Below are positions 27,235 through 37,202 of a stretch of DNA of 64,000 nt, piece by piece. Each line of letters begins with the position of its first letter. Position 1 is the stretch's first letter. The stretch spans positions 1-64,000 of the forward strand of contig NZ_JAEMNV010000009.1 in assembly GCF_016482825.1 (NCBI RefSeq), read 5' to 3'. The notes beneath the pieces are model-generated. The model saw only the letters and a list, made by a program, of their open reading frames with translations, ran no database searches and was not told the DNA's origin. This DNA comes from Antrihabitans stalagmiti. Lineage in GTDB: Bacteria > Actinomycetota > Actinomycetes > Mycobacteriales > Mycobacteriaceae. The translations under genes were made by a program, and so were the position numbers.

Positions 27235-29058
27235 TCAACTCAGGTGATGCACCTTCTGCAGTCCGTAGACGGGCGTCGGGATGTCCTCGTAGCGTGCCTT
27301 GAGCTGGAGGGCCAGATACAGCGAATAGTGCCGCGACTGGTGCAGATTCCCGCCGTGGAACCACAGGCCGGGTTGCTGGGTCGGCTTCCACATGTTGCGC
27401 TGCTCGCCTTCCCACGGTCCAGGGTCCTTCGTCGTGTCGGAGCCGAGTCCCCAGCATTTGCCGACCTTGTCGGCGACATCCTGTCCGATCAGATCGGCGG
27501 CCCACCCGTTCATCGAGCCGTAGCCGGTCGCATAGACGACGAGGTCGGCCTCCAGTTCGGTGCCGTCGGCGAGAATCACACTGTGCTCGGTCAATTCACG
27601 GACCTGACCGTGCGCGAGCTTGATGTCGCCGTTCGCGACGAGCTCCGCGGCACCGACGTCGATGTAATAGCCCGACCCACGCCGCAGATACTTCATGAAC
27701 AGCCCCGAACCGTCGTCACCCCAGTCGTGATCGAAGCCGGCCGCCTCGAGCCGGTCGTAGAAGTCCTTGTCGCGCTCTCGAATTGCGTCGTACACGGGGA
27801 TCTGGAACTCGTGCATGATCCGGTACGGCAACGATGCGAAGGTCAGATCTGCCTTCTGCGTCGTCATGCCTGCCGCGAGTGCACGCTCCGAATACAGATC
27901 GCCGAGACCGAGATCCATCAGCGAATCCGACTTGACGATGTGCGTCGAAGACCGCTGCACCATCGTCACGTCGGCGCCCGCCTCCCACAGCGCGCCACAG
28001 ATGTCGTGGCTGGAGTTGTTGGCTCCGATCACGACGACCTTCTTGCCTGCATACCGGTCCGGTCCGGGGTGGTGACTCGAATGATGTTGCTCGCCTTGGA
28101 ATTTGTCCTGGCCCGGGAAGGTGGGAACATTCGGCTTGCCCGACATACCCGTCGCAAGCACAAGTTGTTTCGGTCGTAGCGTGACCTCTTCGCCCGCGCG
28201 GTCGACGACGACGGTCCACTCTTCGGCGGCTTCGTCGTAGGTCGCGGATTTGCAGGTCGTGGAACTCCAGTACGGCACCTCCATAACCTTCGTGTACATC
28301 TCGAGCCAGTCGCCGATCTTGTCTTTCGGCGCGAACACCGGCCAGTTCTCCGGGAACGGCATGTATGGCAGGTGGTCGTACCAGACGGGATCGTGCAGGC
28401 ACAGCGACTTGTAGCGATTGCGCCACTGATCGCCCGGTCGGGCTTGCCGGTCGACGACGATCGCGGGAACGCCGAGTTGGCGCATCCGGGCGCCGAGCGC
28501 GATCCCGCCCTGGCCACCGCCGACGATGACGACGTAGGGCTGGCGAGTGTAGCCGAGTTCGGCTTCTTCGTTGGCCCTCTGCTCCGACCAGGTCACGCGG
28601 TTGGGGTCGGCGCCGTGCTGCACACCTCGCGGGCGGCTCGTACCTTTACCTTCCTCGTGCCCCTTCAGTTCCTGCATCGCGGTGAGCAACGTCCACGCGC
28701 CTTCGTCGTTGAGTCGCAGATGGCCGGTACCCCGCCCGACGGAAGTCTCGAACGCAATCCACGCCGAGGTGACGCCGCCGTCCTCGGTCGGGGTTTCGGT
28801 CGTTCGGAAGCCGCTGGGGTCGGTGTCGGCGAGCCGCTCGGTAAGCATCTCGGCGACGCCCTCGCGCCCTTCGACCGTCTTGAGATTCCAGGTGAAGGAG
28901 ACGAGGTCGCGCCAGAAACTAGCTGTGGCGAACATTCCGGCCGCAGCGTCGATGTCGCGTGCAGCGAGCGCGGCTTCGAACCCCGCGAGCCAAGCGTCGA
29001 CCCGTTCCTGTGGTCCCTGCGGCAGGCTGCCGGTCTCTCGTTCGAGTGTTCGGGTCAT
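27235..29058 (-). CDS. SnoaL-flavin monooxygenase fusion (FMO-like oxidoreductase)
   Basis: 607 aa from the ATG 29058 with AAGGAG seven bases before it. Residues about 15-125 resemble a SnoaL/NTF2-like domain; the rest is an FAD/NAD(P)H monooxygenase with GGGQGG (FAD Rossmann, about 174-179), the FMO-identifying region FQGEQHHSSHH, and a second Rossmann motif IGANNSSHDIC. The HSS form of the FMO motif is that of the YUCCA-like or N-hydroxylating branch rather than classical Baeyer-Villiger enzymes. The substrate cannot be told. It is divergent from a GAF-domain regulator at 29220, which is the likely controller. Confidence 0.88.
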   Translation of the reverse strand: MTRTLERETGSLPQGPQERVDAWLAGFEAALAARDIDAAAGMFATASFWRDLVSFTWNLKTVEGREGVAEMLTERLADTDPSGFRTTETPTEDGGVTSAWIAFETSVGRGTGHLRLNDEGAWTLLTAMQELKGHEEGKGTSRPRGVQHGADPNRVTWSEQRANEEAELGYTRQPYVVIVGGGQGGIALGARMRQLGVPAIVVDRQARPGDQWRNRYKSLCLHDPVWYDHLPYMPFPENWPVFAPKDKIGDWLEMYTKVMEVPYWSSTTCKSATYDEAAEEWTVVVDRAGEEVTLRPKQLVLATGMSGKPNVPTFPGQDKFQGEQHHSSHHPGPDRYAGKKVVVIGANNSSHDICGALWEAGADVTMVQRSSTHIVKSDSLMDLGLGDLYSERALAAGMTTQKADLTFASLPYRIMHEFQIPVYDAIRERDKDFYDRLEAAGFDHDWGDDGSGLFMKYLRRGSGYYIDVGAAELVANGDIKLAHGQVRELTEHSVILADGTELEADLVVYATGYGSMNGWAADLIGQDVADKVGKCWGLGSDTTKDPGPWEGEQRNMWKPTQQPGLWFHGGNLHQSRHYSLYLALQLKARYEDIPTPVYGLQKVHHLS

Positions 29059-29219
29059 CGCAACTCCTTGTGATCTTTGTGACTGATCGTTGTGACTCAC
29101 AGCACACGCTTCTGCTGCAATCGCGACAAGGGTTGCATCGGGTTGCACGGCCGCAGCGGTGTGGCGGAGGACACAAAAGCCCGCCTATGCTCGCAGTGAG
29201 TACCCGACAGAGAGCAGCC

Positions 29220-30509
29220 GTGAGCAATTTCAGCGCGATCACGCCAGGCACCGACCTGCCGCGATACGCGCGTGAGCTGAGTCGGATGCACGACGCCGTC
29301 ATCGCGGGCAGCCGCTCGGGTATGCGACCACGCGACATCGTCGCTCGCTCGTGGTCGCGGGTGCTCGAATCCGGACTCGATCCCGACGGCAGCAACGTGC
29401 GCGACCCGATGTCGGTCGACGAGGTACAGCGCCGCCGCCGCGAATCGCCGCTGTCGAGTGTCATCGACGAGTTGGAACAGGTGATTTCGGCGGTCGCCGA
29501 CGTGTCCCAACTACTTCTGGTCGTCACCGATGCCGAGGGCGTCATCCTGTGGCGTATGGGTGCGGCGAACGTCCGCCGCCGTGCGGACAGTCTCGGCTTC
29601 AGCGAGGGAGCCGAGTGGACGGAGGCGCGGGTCGGCACCAATGCGATCGGCACCGCGCTGGCCGAAAGCGCTCCTGTGCAACTGTTTTCGGCCGAGCACT
29701 TCGAGCAGTCACAGCACCCCTGGTATTGCACAGCGGCACCGATCCACGATCCGCGCACCGGCGAACTGCTCGGCATCGTCGATGTGAGCGGTCCGGCGTT
29801 GACGCTGCACCCCACGATCACCGCGCTTGTCGAAACCGGGGTCCGACTCGCGGAGTCGCAACTGTGGAGACATCACGAACACCGGCTCGACCGGCTCCGG
29901 ACCGCGGCAGCACCACTGCTTGCGTCGGTCCGCGGACCGCTGCTTCTCGTCGACGAACACGGCTGGGTCGCGCATACGTCGGGCGTGACGAGCCGCGCCC
30001 GTATCGCAGTTCCGCGATCCGAGCGTGCGCTTGCGGTGCCCGGCCTCGGTCTGTGTATGCCGGAGCGGATCTCCGACGGCTGGCTGATCCGACCTGCAGG
30101 CGACAACACTCGGCTGACCATTCGGCTCGATCTGACGGGGACGCCTGCCGTCGAACTCACCGGCGCGGACGCGCAGTGGCGGAGCGCGTTGACGTCGCGG
30201 CATGCCGAGATACTGCTACTGCTCCACCTGTCCGGACCACAGGGTGTCACCGCGGCTGCCATGAGTCAGGCGATCTACGGCGACGCCGAACATGTCGTCA
30301 CGGTGCGCGCCGAAGTATCTCGACTGCGTCGCACACTCGGTGCGGTGATCGAGAGTCAGCCGTATCGCCTCGCCGAATCAGTTGACATGACAATCGATTT
30401 CGGGGCCGCCGCCTCGCTGTCGGACTGCGCGTTCGTCAGAGCGTCGTCCAGTCCTGCACTTCGCGAACTTGTTGCGCGCGCGGTCGATTCGAATCAGGTG
30501 CGAAACTGA
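29220..30509 (+). CDS. GAF-domain transcriptional regulator (AcoR-like sensor, no sigma-54 domain)
   Basis: 429 aa from GTG 29220 with AGAGAG before it; an ATG at 29187 is in frame but poorly placed for a ribosome binding site. The first 110 residues (SRMHDAVIAGSRSGMRPRDIVARSWSRVLESGLDP) and the GAF domain that follows (LLLVVTDAEGVILWRMG, WTEARVGTNAIGTALAE, YCTAAPIHDP) are those of AcoR-type activators. The C-terminus lacks AAA+ and Fis parts and instead ends in a winged-helix-like segment (ALTSRHAEILLLLHL, VVTVRAEVSRLRRTLGAVIESQPYRL). Divergent from the SnoaL-FMO gene, so likely its regulator. devR follows 120 bp downstream. Confidence 0.85.
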   Translation: MSNFSAITPGTDLPRYARELSRMHDAVIAGSRSGMRPRDIVARSWSRVLESGLDPDGSNVRDPMSVDEVQRRRRESPLSSVIDELEQVISAVADVSQLLLVVTDAEGVILWRMGAANVRRRADSLGFSEGAEWTEARVGTNAIGTALAESAPVQLFSAEHFEQSQHPWYCTAAPIHDPRTGELLGIVDVSGPALTLHPTITALVETGVRLAESQLWRHHEHRLDRLRTAAAPLLASVRGPLLLVDEHGWVAHTSGVTSRARIAVPRSERALAVPGLGLCMPERISDGWLIRPAGDNTRLTIRLDLTGTPAVELTGADAQWRSALTSRHAEILLLLHLSGPQGVTAAAMSQAIYGDAEHVVTVRAEVSRLRRTLGAVIESQPYRLAESVDMTIDFGAAASLSDCAFVRASSSPALRELVARAVDSNQVRN

Positions 30510-30524
30510 AACCCGTGCCGATAG

Positions 30525-30544
30525 CTAGGGCCTTTGGTCACCTG
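30525..30544 (+). promoter_or_regulatory. Degenerate DevR-box-like site upstream of devR
   Basis: The 20 bases centred on GGGCCTTTGGTCACC match the DosR/DevR consensus (TTSGGGACTWWAGTCCCSAA) at about 13 of 20 positions, keeping the GGG, CTTT and GTC core. It lies about 86 bp before the devR start and could serve autoregulation. Weak by itself; the better site is at 32933-32952. Confidence 0.35.
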
Positions 30545-30629
30545 CATCCAGGGATGATTCGGGTATTCCCGCGACCATCAGCGGGCTAACCTGGACGCAG
30601 GTCCAACGATGAAGCGGGGTTCACCGGCG

Positions 30630-32905
<2,276 letters not shown>

Positions 32906-32918
32906 CCGACAGATCGCG

Positions 32919-32952
32919 TTTGGTCCCTTCGATTAGGGACCAAAGTCCCATC
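32919..32952. promoter_or_regulatory. DevR-box-like palindrome upstream of the CBS gene
   Basis: Two overlapping repeats: TTTGGTCCCT-TCGATT-AGGGACCAAA, a perfect 10-bp inverted repeat (32919-32928 and 32935-32944), and GGGACCAAAGTCCC at 32936-32949, which fits the DosR core GGGACTWWAGTCCC except for one base. It is centred about 86 bp before the CBS-gene ATG. This position and match suggest that the CBS protein is a DevR target; in M. tuberculosis hrp1, a CBS protein, is one of the strongest DosR-regulated genes. Confidence 0.7.
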
Positions 32953-33028
32953 AAACGAGTGCTCTAGTAGCTGTTGTCATGTCACATGAGCGGGGATTCT
33001 CAGGTACCAACCCGATTGAGTGGAGACC

Positions 33029-33523
33029 ATGAAATCCATGCCGGCATTCGAGTTTCCGATGCGAAACGACCCCGAAGTCGAATCGATCCGTGCACTCGAT
33101 CTGATGACCAGTCCCGTTGTGACCCTTCGAGACGGTGCGCGACTCAGCGAGGTCCTCGAGACCATACTCGCGAGCGGCGTCGCGACACTTCCTGTGGTGA
33201 GCACGGACGGGACGTTGATCGCACTGGTGACCGAGGAGTCCGTCGCGAAGGCAGAGATGCTCGGGTTGTGGTCGGGGCGTTTCACGTGGAGTGACATCAC
33301 GCTGTCGAAGCGGATGACGGCGGCGGTGTTCCATTTCGCCGAGCCGGCCACCTCGGTCGGTCCGGCGGCACGACTGTCCGAGATCGTCGACCAGATGCTG
33401 GAAAAGCGGTTGCGCTCGATACCCGTCGTCGACGACGGAAATGTCATCGGGATGGTCGGCTGGCGCGAAATCTTCGCGGCCCTCGTTCGACTGCACTCGA
33501 ATCCGCCGTACTCGACCAGCTGA
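33029..33523 (+). CDS. CBS-domain protein, likely DevR-regulated (Hrp1-like)
   Basis: 164 aa, two CBS domains: about residues 24-80 (SIRALDLMTSPVVTLRDGARLSEVLETI, ATLPVVSTDGTLIALVT) and 88-150 (LSKRMTAAVFHFAEP, LEKRLRSIPVVDDGNVIGMVGWREIF). CBS pairs usually bind adenosyl ligands. I chose the ATG 33029 with GTGGAG just before it; a GTG at 33020 is in frame. The DevR-box-like palindrome upstream and the position directly behind devS suggest a hypoxia-response protein comparable to Hrp1 of M. tuberculosis, although that protein has a zinc-binding pair of cysteines and none are seen here. Confidence 0.9.
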   Translation: MKSMPAFEFPMRNDPEVESIRALDLMTSPVVTLRDGARLSEVLETILASGVATLPVVSTDGTLIALVTEESVAKAEMLGLWSGRFTWSDITLSKRMTAAVFHFAEPATSVGPAARLSEIVDQMLEKRLRSIPVVDDGNVIGMVGWREIFAALVRLHSNPPYSTS

Positions 33524-33527
33524 GCGC

Positions 33528-34076
33528 TCAGTGCGTCATGGGCAACTGGCGAACAAGCGACTCACAGATCGCCCGGCGTTCGTTCTGGTCGAATTGATGC
33601 ACGAGTAGGCCTTCGACGGTGAAGACCCAGATCTTCACGACCGCGTCGAGTTCGGATTCGACGACGCCGAGCGCATTCAGCTCACCGCGCAGGACCGCCT
33701 CACTCATGCCGTGGAACCCGTCGTGCCAGGCATCGATCGACGCCGACACCGCGATCCGGGAATGCACGGTCGTGATCAACTTGCTCGTGTCGTCCAACCG
33801 CTCGACCAACCACAACAACCGGTCCGCCATCTGGGTCGGTGCGGTCGTGACGTAGGCCTGCCACGCGTCGGCCAGCACGGCGTCGAGCACGGCGAGCAGA
33901 ACGTCGTCCTTGTCACGGAAGTACCAGTAGATCGTGTTCGCCGCGATGCCTGCACCGGCGGCAAGCTTGCTCATCGCCGTCGCCTCGTAGCCCTCTTCCA
34001 GGAAGAGCCGACGTGCGACCGCGACGATTTCGGCAGTCTTCTCCTCACGATCCTGTGGGCGTTTGTTCCGTGGCAT
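33528..34076 (-). CDS. TetR-family regulator
   Basis: 182 aa from the ATG 34076 (MPRNKRPQDREEKTAEIV); the open frame to 34106 has no supporting signal and would reach into the operator. N-terminal helix-turn-helix: TAEIVAVARRLFLEEGYEATAMSKLAAGAGIAANTIYWYF, in order, with the usual Tyr-Trp-Tyr-Phe recognition segment. The C-terminal ligand domain is all helical. Divergent from an SDR gene; two copies of a 17-bp palindrome lie in the shared promoter region, so it probably represses itself and the SDR. Confidence 0.92.
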   Translation of the reverse strand: MPRNKRPQDREEKTAEIVAVARRLFLEEGYEATAMSKLAAGAGIAANTIYWYFRDKDDVLLAVLDAVLADAWQAYVTTAPTQMADRLLWLVERLDDTSKLITTVHSRIAVSASIDAWHDGFHGMSEAVLRGELNALGVVESELDAVVKIWVFTVEGLLVHQFDQNERRAICESLVRQLPMTH

Positions 34077-34090
34077 CGTGACGAGCCTAT

Positions 34091-34147
34091 CTTGAATAGC
34101 GATCAAGAAGAAGCTAGGGTCGGTATCGTTCTTGAATCGCGTTCAAG
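34091..34147. promoter_or_regulatory. Two TetR-type operators in the divergent promoter
   Basis: CTTGAATAGCGATCAAG at 34091-34107 and CTTGAATCGCGTTCAAG at 34131-34147. The second is a perfect CTTGAA-TCGCG-TTCAAG palindrome; the first keeps CTTGA/TCAAG. They are 40 bp apart, four helical turns, so two dimers would sit on the same face. They lie between the TetR start (34076) and the SDR start (34171). Confidence 0.75.
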
Positions 34148-34170
34148 ATAAAGACAACCAGAGGACACCT

Positions 34171-34959
34171 ATGACCACGCGTACCGCACTCATCACCGGA
34201 GCGTCCGCAGGCATCGGCGCAGCGTTCGCCAGGCACCTTGCGGCGGAGGGCTTTTCGCTGCTTCTCGTCGCCCGCCGGGCCGAAAAGCTGGAAGACCTTG
34301 CTGCGGAGTTACGCGACGACACCATCCGCTGCGACGTGTTCGCCGCCGATCTCACCGACCCCGCCGCTCCCCGCGCGATCGTCGACTTCGCCCGTGAGCA
34401 GGGCATCGACATCGATGTCCTCATCAACAATGCTGGACTGTCCGGCAAGACCGCTTTCGCCGAAACATCCTGGGAGACACTGGCAGGCGAGATTCAACTG
34501 ATGGTCACCGCCGTGACCGAACTCGCGCACCTCGTCATTCCCGGGATGCGCGAGCGCGGCTGGGGCCGGATAGTCAATCTGTCGTCGATCGCAGCCTTCT
34601 CGCCGCCCGGTGCGAGCTTGCTGTACACCGGCATCAAGAGCTACGTCCTCAACATCTCGCAGTCACTCGATATGGAGTTGAAGCCCGACGGCATCCACGT
34701 CACTGCGCTGTGCCCTGGATTCACCCACAGCGAGTTCCACGACACGATGGGCACTCGCGACACCGCCTCCAAACTGCCTGCAATTCTGTGGCAGGAACCG
34801 GAAGACGTTGTACGCGAAGGCTGGAGCGCTGTTTCGAAGGGCAAACCGGTCTGCGTGCCCGGCACCGTCAACAAACTGATCTCCAACAGTATGCGTCCGG
34901 TGCCGTTCAGCCTGCAGTACGTCCTCGGCCGCACGTTCAATCCGTTCAAGAACGGCTGA
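34171..34959 (+). CDS. Short-chain dehydrogenase/reductase
   Basis: 262 aa from the ATG 34171, with AGAGGAC seven bases before it. The cofactor motif TGASAGIG (about 8-15), the NNAG motif (about 86-89), the catalytic Ser in IVNLSSIAAF and the YxxxK triad YTGIK are all intact. The overall pattern (SQSLDMELKPDGIHVTALCPGFTHSEF) matches actinobacterial SDRs related to Rv2509-type keto-mycolic reductases, but family-level recall is not enough to give a substrate. The tail NSMRPVPFSLQYVLGRTFNPFKNG may associate with membranes. Controlled by the divergent TetR gene through the pair of operators. Confidence 0.92.
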   Translation: MTTRTALITGASAGIGAAFARHLAAEGFSLLLVARRAEKLEDLAAELRDDTIRCDVFAADLTDPAAPRAIVDFAREQGIDIDVLINNAGLSGKTAFAETSWETLAGEIQLMVTAVTELAHLVIPGMRERGWGRIVNLSSIAAFSPPGASLLYTGIKSYVLNISQSLDMELKPDGIHVTALCPGFTHSEFHDTMGTRDTASKLPAILWQEPEDVVREGWSAVSKGKPVCVPGTVNKLISNSMRPVPFSLQYVLGRTFNPFKNG

Positions 34960-35258
34960 CGTGGCCTAAGACTCGGCGCCCGAATCCAGCGCCGAGCAGG
35001 CACTTATTGTGGAGGCCACCCGCGTTTTGCTGCAACAACCGCCTGCAGGGCGAGCGGCTGCCCTCAGGCTGGCGGCCCGTCCGCGTGTCCGCCGCGACTG
35101 CGTATCGCTGGCCCCGAATCGCGTTACACCGCAACGTCGCCAATGCATTACCGACCTCACACGCCTGATCAGCCATGCGAGGTCGGTAACCGGCATGCGA
35201 GGTCGCACAACGGAGTCCCCCAGCGCCGGATCGCGACGCTGGGAGCCCGTTCGGCGGG
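34960..35258. repeat. Non-coding gap with terminator-like hairpin and REP-like repeats
   Basis: No open frame here looks coding. It holds an 8-9-8 hairpin CTCGGCGC/GCGCCGAG at 34972-34996, a likely SDR terminator; an 11-bp inverted repeat TTACCGACCTC (35148-35158) with GAGGTCGGTAA (35179-35189); and a 12-bp direct repeat CATGCGAGGTCG at 35174-35185 and 35194-35205. The last two share a GAGGTCG core and look like one repeated intergenic element. Confidence 0.55.
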
Positions 35259-37169
35259 CTATGCCCCAGTCAGGTCGTACACCGTCGACCCCCCAACTGT
35301 GATCGCGGTGAAGTTCGCCTCCACCCAGGCTTTGATCTCGGCCGAAGCACCTGATCCGCCACCCGGTCCGCCACCCATGCCACCGTTGTCAGCGACGAAG
35401 TAGCTGATGTTGTGATCGGCCACGTAGGCCTTGAACTGCTCGAGCGTCGGCGAATTGTCCGAGCCACTGAATCCGCCGATCGCGATGATGGCTGTGCCCG
35501 TGCTCAATTCGAGACTGCTTGCCGACATGGCACCGATCGTCGCTGCGGCCCAGCGGGTGTCGGTCTCCTCCAACAACGCTTCGAGGTCGGCGTTATCTGC
35601 CGTCGCGCCACCAAGACCTCCCAGCCCAGCAGGAACTCCCATCCCATCCGGAGCCCCCATTCCGCCCGCGTTCGGACCCGACGACGGGACCGAACCCGTA
35701 TGTGGTTGCGCCGCAGTCTCGATGGCGTATGCCGCTGTCCCGCCGATGCCGAACAGCAGGCCCGCAATGGCGACAGCAACCGTGAACTTGCCGAGTTGAT
35801 GCGCGCCGACAACGAGTATCGAGGCAATGACGATCGTCGCGACCACGATGACCCAACGCATCGCGGGGTACCAGTCCGGCGTCCGGTCCAAGAGGATGAA
35901 ACTCCAGATGCCGGTGCCTGCCAACATTGCACCCAACGCGAGGCGAGCGGGCAGATAGTTTCTGCCGCGCCACAATTCCCGCACCGCGACGCCGACCAGT
36001 GCGGCAATCGCCGGGGCCAACGCGACCGTGTAGTACGGATGGACAATGCCCTGCATGTAGCTGAATACGACGCCCGTCACCAAAAGCCAACTGCCCCATA
36101 GCAACAGACTCGCCCTGATCCGATCCGTCCTAGGCGCCCGCCGCGTGAACCACAGTCCCGCAACCAATCCGATCAGCGCGGCAGGTAGTAGCCACGAGAT
36201 TTCGGTACCCATCGAATCGCCGAAGAGTCGCGCGATCCCGGTCCCACCACCGAATCCTGCACCGCCGCCGCCTCCCCCACTCATGTTGCCCGAGCCACCG
36301 ACGACGCGTCCGAGACCGTTGTAGCCGAGCGCGAGTTCGAGCAGCGAATTGTCGGTAGAGCCGCCGATGTACGGACGAGAATCACTTGGCCACAGGCTGA
36401 CCAATGCGACGAACCAACCACCGGAGACGATCATCGCTACGCAAGCAATCAGCAATCTGGCGATCCGTCGCCAGAAGGTGATGGGTGCAGCAACGAGGAA
36501 GACCAGGCCCAATGCGGGAACGACAAGGAAGGCCTGCATCATCTTCGTCAGAAATGCGAAGCCGACCGCGCTACCCGCAAGAGCGAGCCAACGACCGCTG
36601 CCGTTCTCCGTCGCCCGCACGGTGCAGTACGCCGCGAGAACGAGTAGAAACACCAATAGTGCGTCCGGATTGTTGAACCGAAACATCAACGCTGCGACGG
36701 GCGTCGCCGCCAGCACCGCGCCTGCGAGCAAACCTGCTCCCGGCCCGCGCCAGCGTTTGACCGCCGCGTACACAAGAGCCACCGACCCGACACCCAGCAA
36801 CGCTTGCGGCGCAAGCATCGAGAACGAGCTGAATCCGAAAAGCCTTCCGGACAATCCCATCACCCACATCGCCGCAGGCGGCTTGTCGACGGTGATGGCG
36901 TTGCCTGAGTCGAGTGACCCGAACAGCAGGGCCTTCCAGTCCTGGGTTCCGGCTTGCACTGCTGCGGCATAGAACTCGTTCGCCCAACCGGAGGCGCTCA
37001 GACCCCACAGATACAGCGCGGCGGTCGCCACCAACAGCGCAAGCAACGCCGGGCGTGCCCAACCGGGCTGGTCGGCGGGGCCGCGCACGAGACGGCGTGA
37101 TCGGGACATCAGGTCGGACGTCGCGTGCGCCCGCACGGTCCGCGCAGGTCGTTCGGCAATGATGGTCAC
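35259..37169 (-). CDS. GT39-type polyprenyl-phosphate glycosyltransferase, paralogue A
   Basis: 636 aa from a GTG with AAGGAAC five bases before it. About twelve membrane helices start after residue 40; the early loop WANEFYAAAVQAGTQDWKALLFGSLD contains the acidic Asp/Glu typical of PMT/ArnT GT-C enzymes, and the DKPPAAMWVMGL motif is family-specific. A Gly/Met-rich segment (GGSGNMSGGGGGGAGFGGG) lies in a mid-protein loop and another (GGMGAPDGMG, GGLGG) before a soluble C-terminal domain of about 110 residues (STGTAIIAIGGFSGSDNSPTLEQFKAYVADHNISYFVADNG). These enzymes transfer a sugar from a polyprenyl phosphate to an acceptor outside the membrane. Same run as the GT2/GtrA gene and paralogue B. 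Confidence 0.88.
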   Translation of the reverse strand: MTIIAERPARTVRAHATSDLMSRSRRLVRGPADQPGWARPALLALLVATAALYLWGLSASGWANEFYAAAVQAGTQDWKALLFGSLDSGNAITVDKPPAAMWVMGLSGRLFGFSSFSMLAPQALLGVGSVALVYAAVKRWRGPGAGLLAGAVLAATPVAALMFRFNNPDALLVFLLVLAAYCTVRATENGSGRWLALAGSAVGFAFLTKMMQAFLVVPALGLVFLVAAPITFWRRIARLLIACVAMIVSGGWFVALVSLWPSDSRPYIGGSTDNSLLELALGYNGLGRVVGGSGNMSGGGGGGAGFGGGTGIARLFGDSMGTEISWLLPAALIGLVAGLWFTRRAPRTDRIRASLLLWGSWLLVTGVVFSYMQGIVHPYYTVALAPAIAALVGVAVRELWRGRNYLPARLALGAMLAGTGIWSFILLDRTPDWYPAMRWVIVVATIVIASILVVGAHQLGKFTVAVAIAGLLFGIGGTAAYAIETAAQPHTGSVPSSGPNAGGMGAPDGMGVPAGLGGLGGATADNADLEALLEETDTRWAAATIGAMSASSLELSTGTAIIAIGGFSGSDNSPTLEQFKAYVADHNISYFVADNGGMGGGPGGGSGASAEIKAWVEANFTAITVGGSTVYDLTGA

Positions 37170-37202
37170 TTGAGTTCCTTTTCGAATTACGTTGTCTCAG
37201 AG

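Noticed and set aside
34960-35258. Short frames of 66-97 codons in the gap after the SDR gene
   Set aside because: No ribosome binding site, random composition, and the region is full of small inverted and direct repeats.
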